Positions 15,108-15,861 of a DNA stretch of 15,861 bases are shown piece by piece. The number at the start of each line of letters is the position of its first letter. Positions within the stretch are counted from its first letter, which is position 1. Made by a program: the position numbers and the translations under genes. The notes beneath the pieces are model-generated. The model did no database searches. It was not told the DNA's origin and worked only from the letters and a program-made list of their open reading frames with translations. Source of the DNA: Pseudomonadota bacterium (GTDB taxonomy: Bacteria > SAR324 > XYD2-FULL-50-16 > JAHJRI01); assembly GCA_022360105.1 (NCBI GenBank), contig JAKSDL010000284.1:1-15861 (forward strand), read 5' to 3'.

Positions 15108-15608
15108 CTAAGGAAGAGGAATTTCAAATACGCCCCAGGCCATCATATAAATTACTGCTGTGCTGATACCTGCTGTCAGTACCATGCCAATGGGACCTGT
15201 TTTCCCGCCATTAAGCAACATAAAGGAAATAACTGTCAGCGGTGCACCGATCATAAATCCCGCAATGCTTATAATGAACAAGTTCGCTGACAGAACACCG
15301 ACATACAAAAACAGGTACGCCACGTTTTTCAGGTTCAGGGGATCCGTATTGCCATTTTGGTTTGATTGCTTTTTTGTCTTGCCATTCTGTTCCGGCGAGG
15401 TCGAGAGTTGCCTGGTTTGCCTCCAACTCAGAAAGGATAAAAGTGGACCCAAAAAAATCATCCCTATGGTTGCCATATTGGGAAAAAACCTGGGCGACAG
15501 CGCATCGGTTGCTTCGCCCATTTCGACTTGAGATGGAATCAGCCAGAAATATAAAATTAAACCAAACAAGAAGAAAAAAATTCCCAAGACAATGTTCGAT
15601 CGCTGCAT
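15108..15608 (-). CDS. tctB: TTT small permease subunit TctB
   Basis: 166 aa from the ATG at 15608, chosen because AAAGGAG lies five bases upstream; the longer reading from a TTG at 15623 would translate the RBS itself. Four hydrophobic segments are visible (about residues 5-24, 46-64, 98-118 and a long 120-160 stretch with a break), with a hydrophilic Gln/Asn/Lys-rich loop (KTKKQSNQNGN) between the second and third. This is the normal TctB/DUF1468 layout. It pairs with TctA in the inner membrane and is encoded between tctC and tctA, the standard order. Confidence 0.85.
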   Translation of the reverse strand: MQRSNIVLGIFFFLFGLILYFWLIPSQVEMGEATDALSPRFFPNMATIGMIFLGPLLSFLSWRQTRQLSTSPEQNGKTKKQSNQNGNTDPLNLKNVAYLFLYVGVLSANLFIISIAGFMIGAPLTVISFMLLNGGKTGPIGMVLTAGISTAVIYMMAWGVFEIPLP

Positions 15609-15664
15609 GATTTCTCCTTTCAAAAGCAGTCTTCAATTGTTTTGAAAACTATGCCGGTGACTGA

Positions 15665-15861
15665 CTAGTTCATACTATCAACCAGTTGTTTATAGTTCTT
15701 TGACCAGGTGTTCATTCGATTTGTTAGTTCATCCGGTCCCAATACAATCATGCGTGCACCGAGCTTGTTTTCAACCAGATCCTTAAATTGCTTCGAATTT
15801 GCAGCTTGTTTAACTGCAGAAGCCAGTGTGTTCACTATTTCATCAGATAGACCTTTTGGAC
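15665..15861 (-). CDS. tctC: TTT periplasmic receptor TctC (Bug family), C-terminal fragment
   Basis: Only the last 64 codons are inside the window; the gene continues past 15861, with its stop TAG at 15667-15665. The reading PKGLSDEIVNTLASAVKQAA then NSKQFKDLVENKLGARMIVL and GPDELTNRMNTWSKNYKQLV is a typical Bug/TctC C-terminus (helix after a PKG turn, late W-x3-Y motif). As the solute-binding protein it would decide what the TctAB permease imports. It lies 56 bp upstream of tctB. Its N-terminal signal peptide and binding pocket are outside the window. Confidence 0.85.
   Translation of the reverse strand, partial: PKGLSDEIVNTLASAVKQAANSKQFKDLVENKLGARMIVLGPDELTNRMNTWSKNYKQLVDSMN

Overview
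The window looks like a piece of a Gram-negative, probably marine proteobacterial chromosome (a SAR324- or deltaproteobacteria-like genome is a guess from the gene mix; no rRNA or marker gene is present to decide). Reasons: Shine-Dalgarno-led genes, a tripartite tricarboxylate transporter (TTT) operon, a GcvA-type LysR regulator, and AT-rich accessory DNA beside a more evenly composed catabolic operon. No tRNA, rRNA, CRISPR array, integrase or intact insertion sequence was seen.

Left part (1-3836). Positions 1-400 are non-coding and hold a duplicated 38-bp repeat with a 15-bp inverted partner, resembling REP-type DNA. From 401 to 3191, all on the minus strand, lies a compact cassette. In transcription order it has a previously unmarked 26-codon ORF with a good ribosome binding site (3191-3111), a strong hairpin, a HEAT-like plus SUMF1/FGE-fold enzyme (3027-1618), and a 12-TM MFS transporter coupled to it by a TGATG stop/start overlap. 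Peptide, modifying enzyme and exporter is the usual logic of a RiPP pathway. This is the best candidate here for an undescribed system. An AT-rich, gene-free stretch follows.

Middle part (3837-8646). A VapBC-like toxin-antitoxin pair (AbrB-fold antitoxin, PIN toxin) is followed by a minus-strand pair of overlapping P-loop ATPase genes: a compact ATPase_2-like protein, and a larger ATPase with winged-helix and TPR regions. Three copies of the 3' end of one small unknown gene, all on the minus strand, sit at the borders: before the TA pair, after it, and upstream of the ATPase operon. This suggests repeated insertion or deletion at one site. The ATPase operon has a promoter whose -35 box overlaps a perfect 18-bp palindrome.

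Right part (8647-15861). A 64-aa unknown protein with a good promoter and RBS is divergent from a GcvA-like LysR regulator. Convergent to the regulator is a minus-strand operon: tctC (cut by the window edge), tctB, tctA, an M28-peptidase-like protein with altered metal-ligand motifs, an arylsulfotransferase-like beta-propeller, and a DHDPS/NAL-family aldolase. The TTT system would bring in a carboxylated solute and the three enzymes would process it. The substrate cannot be read from the sequence.
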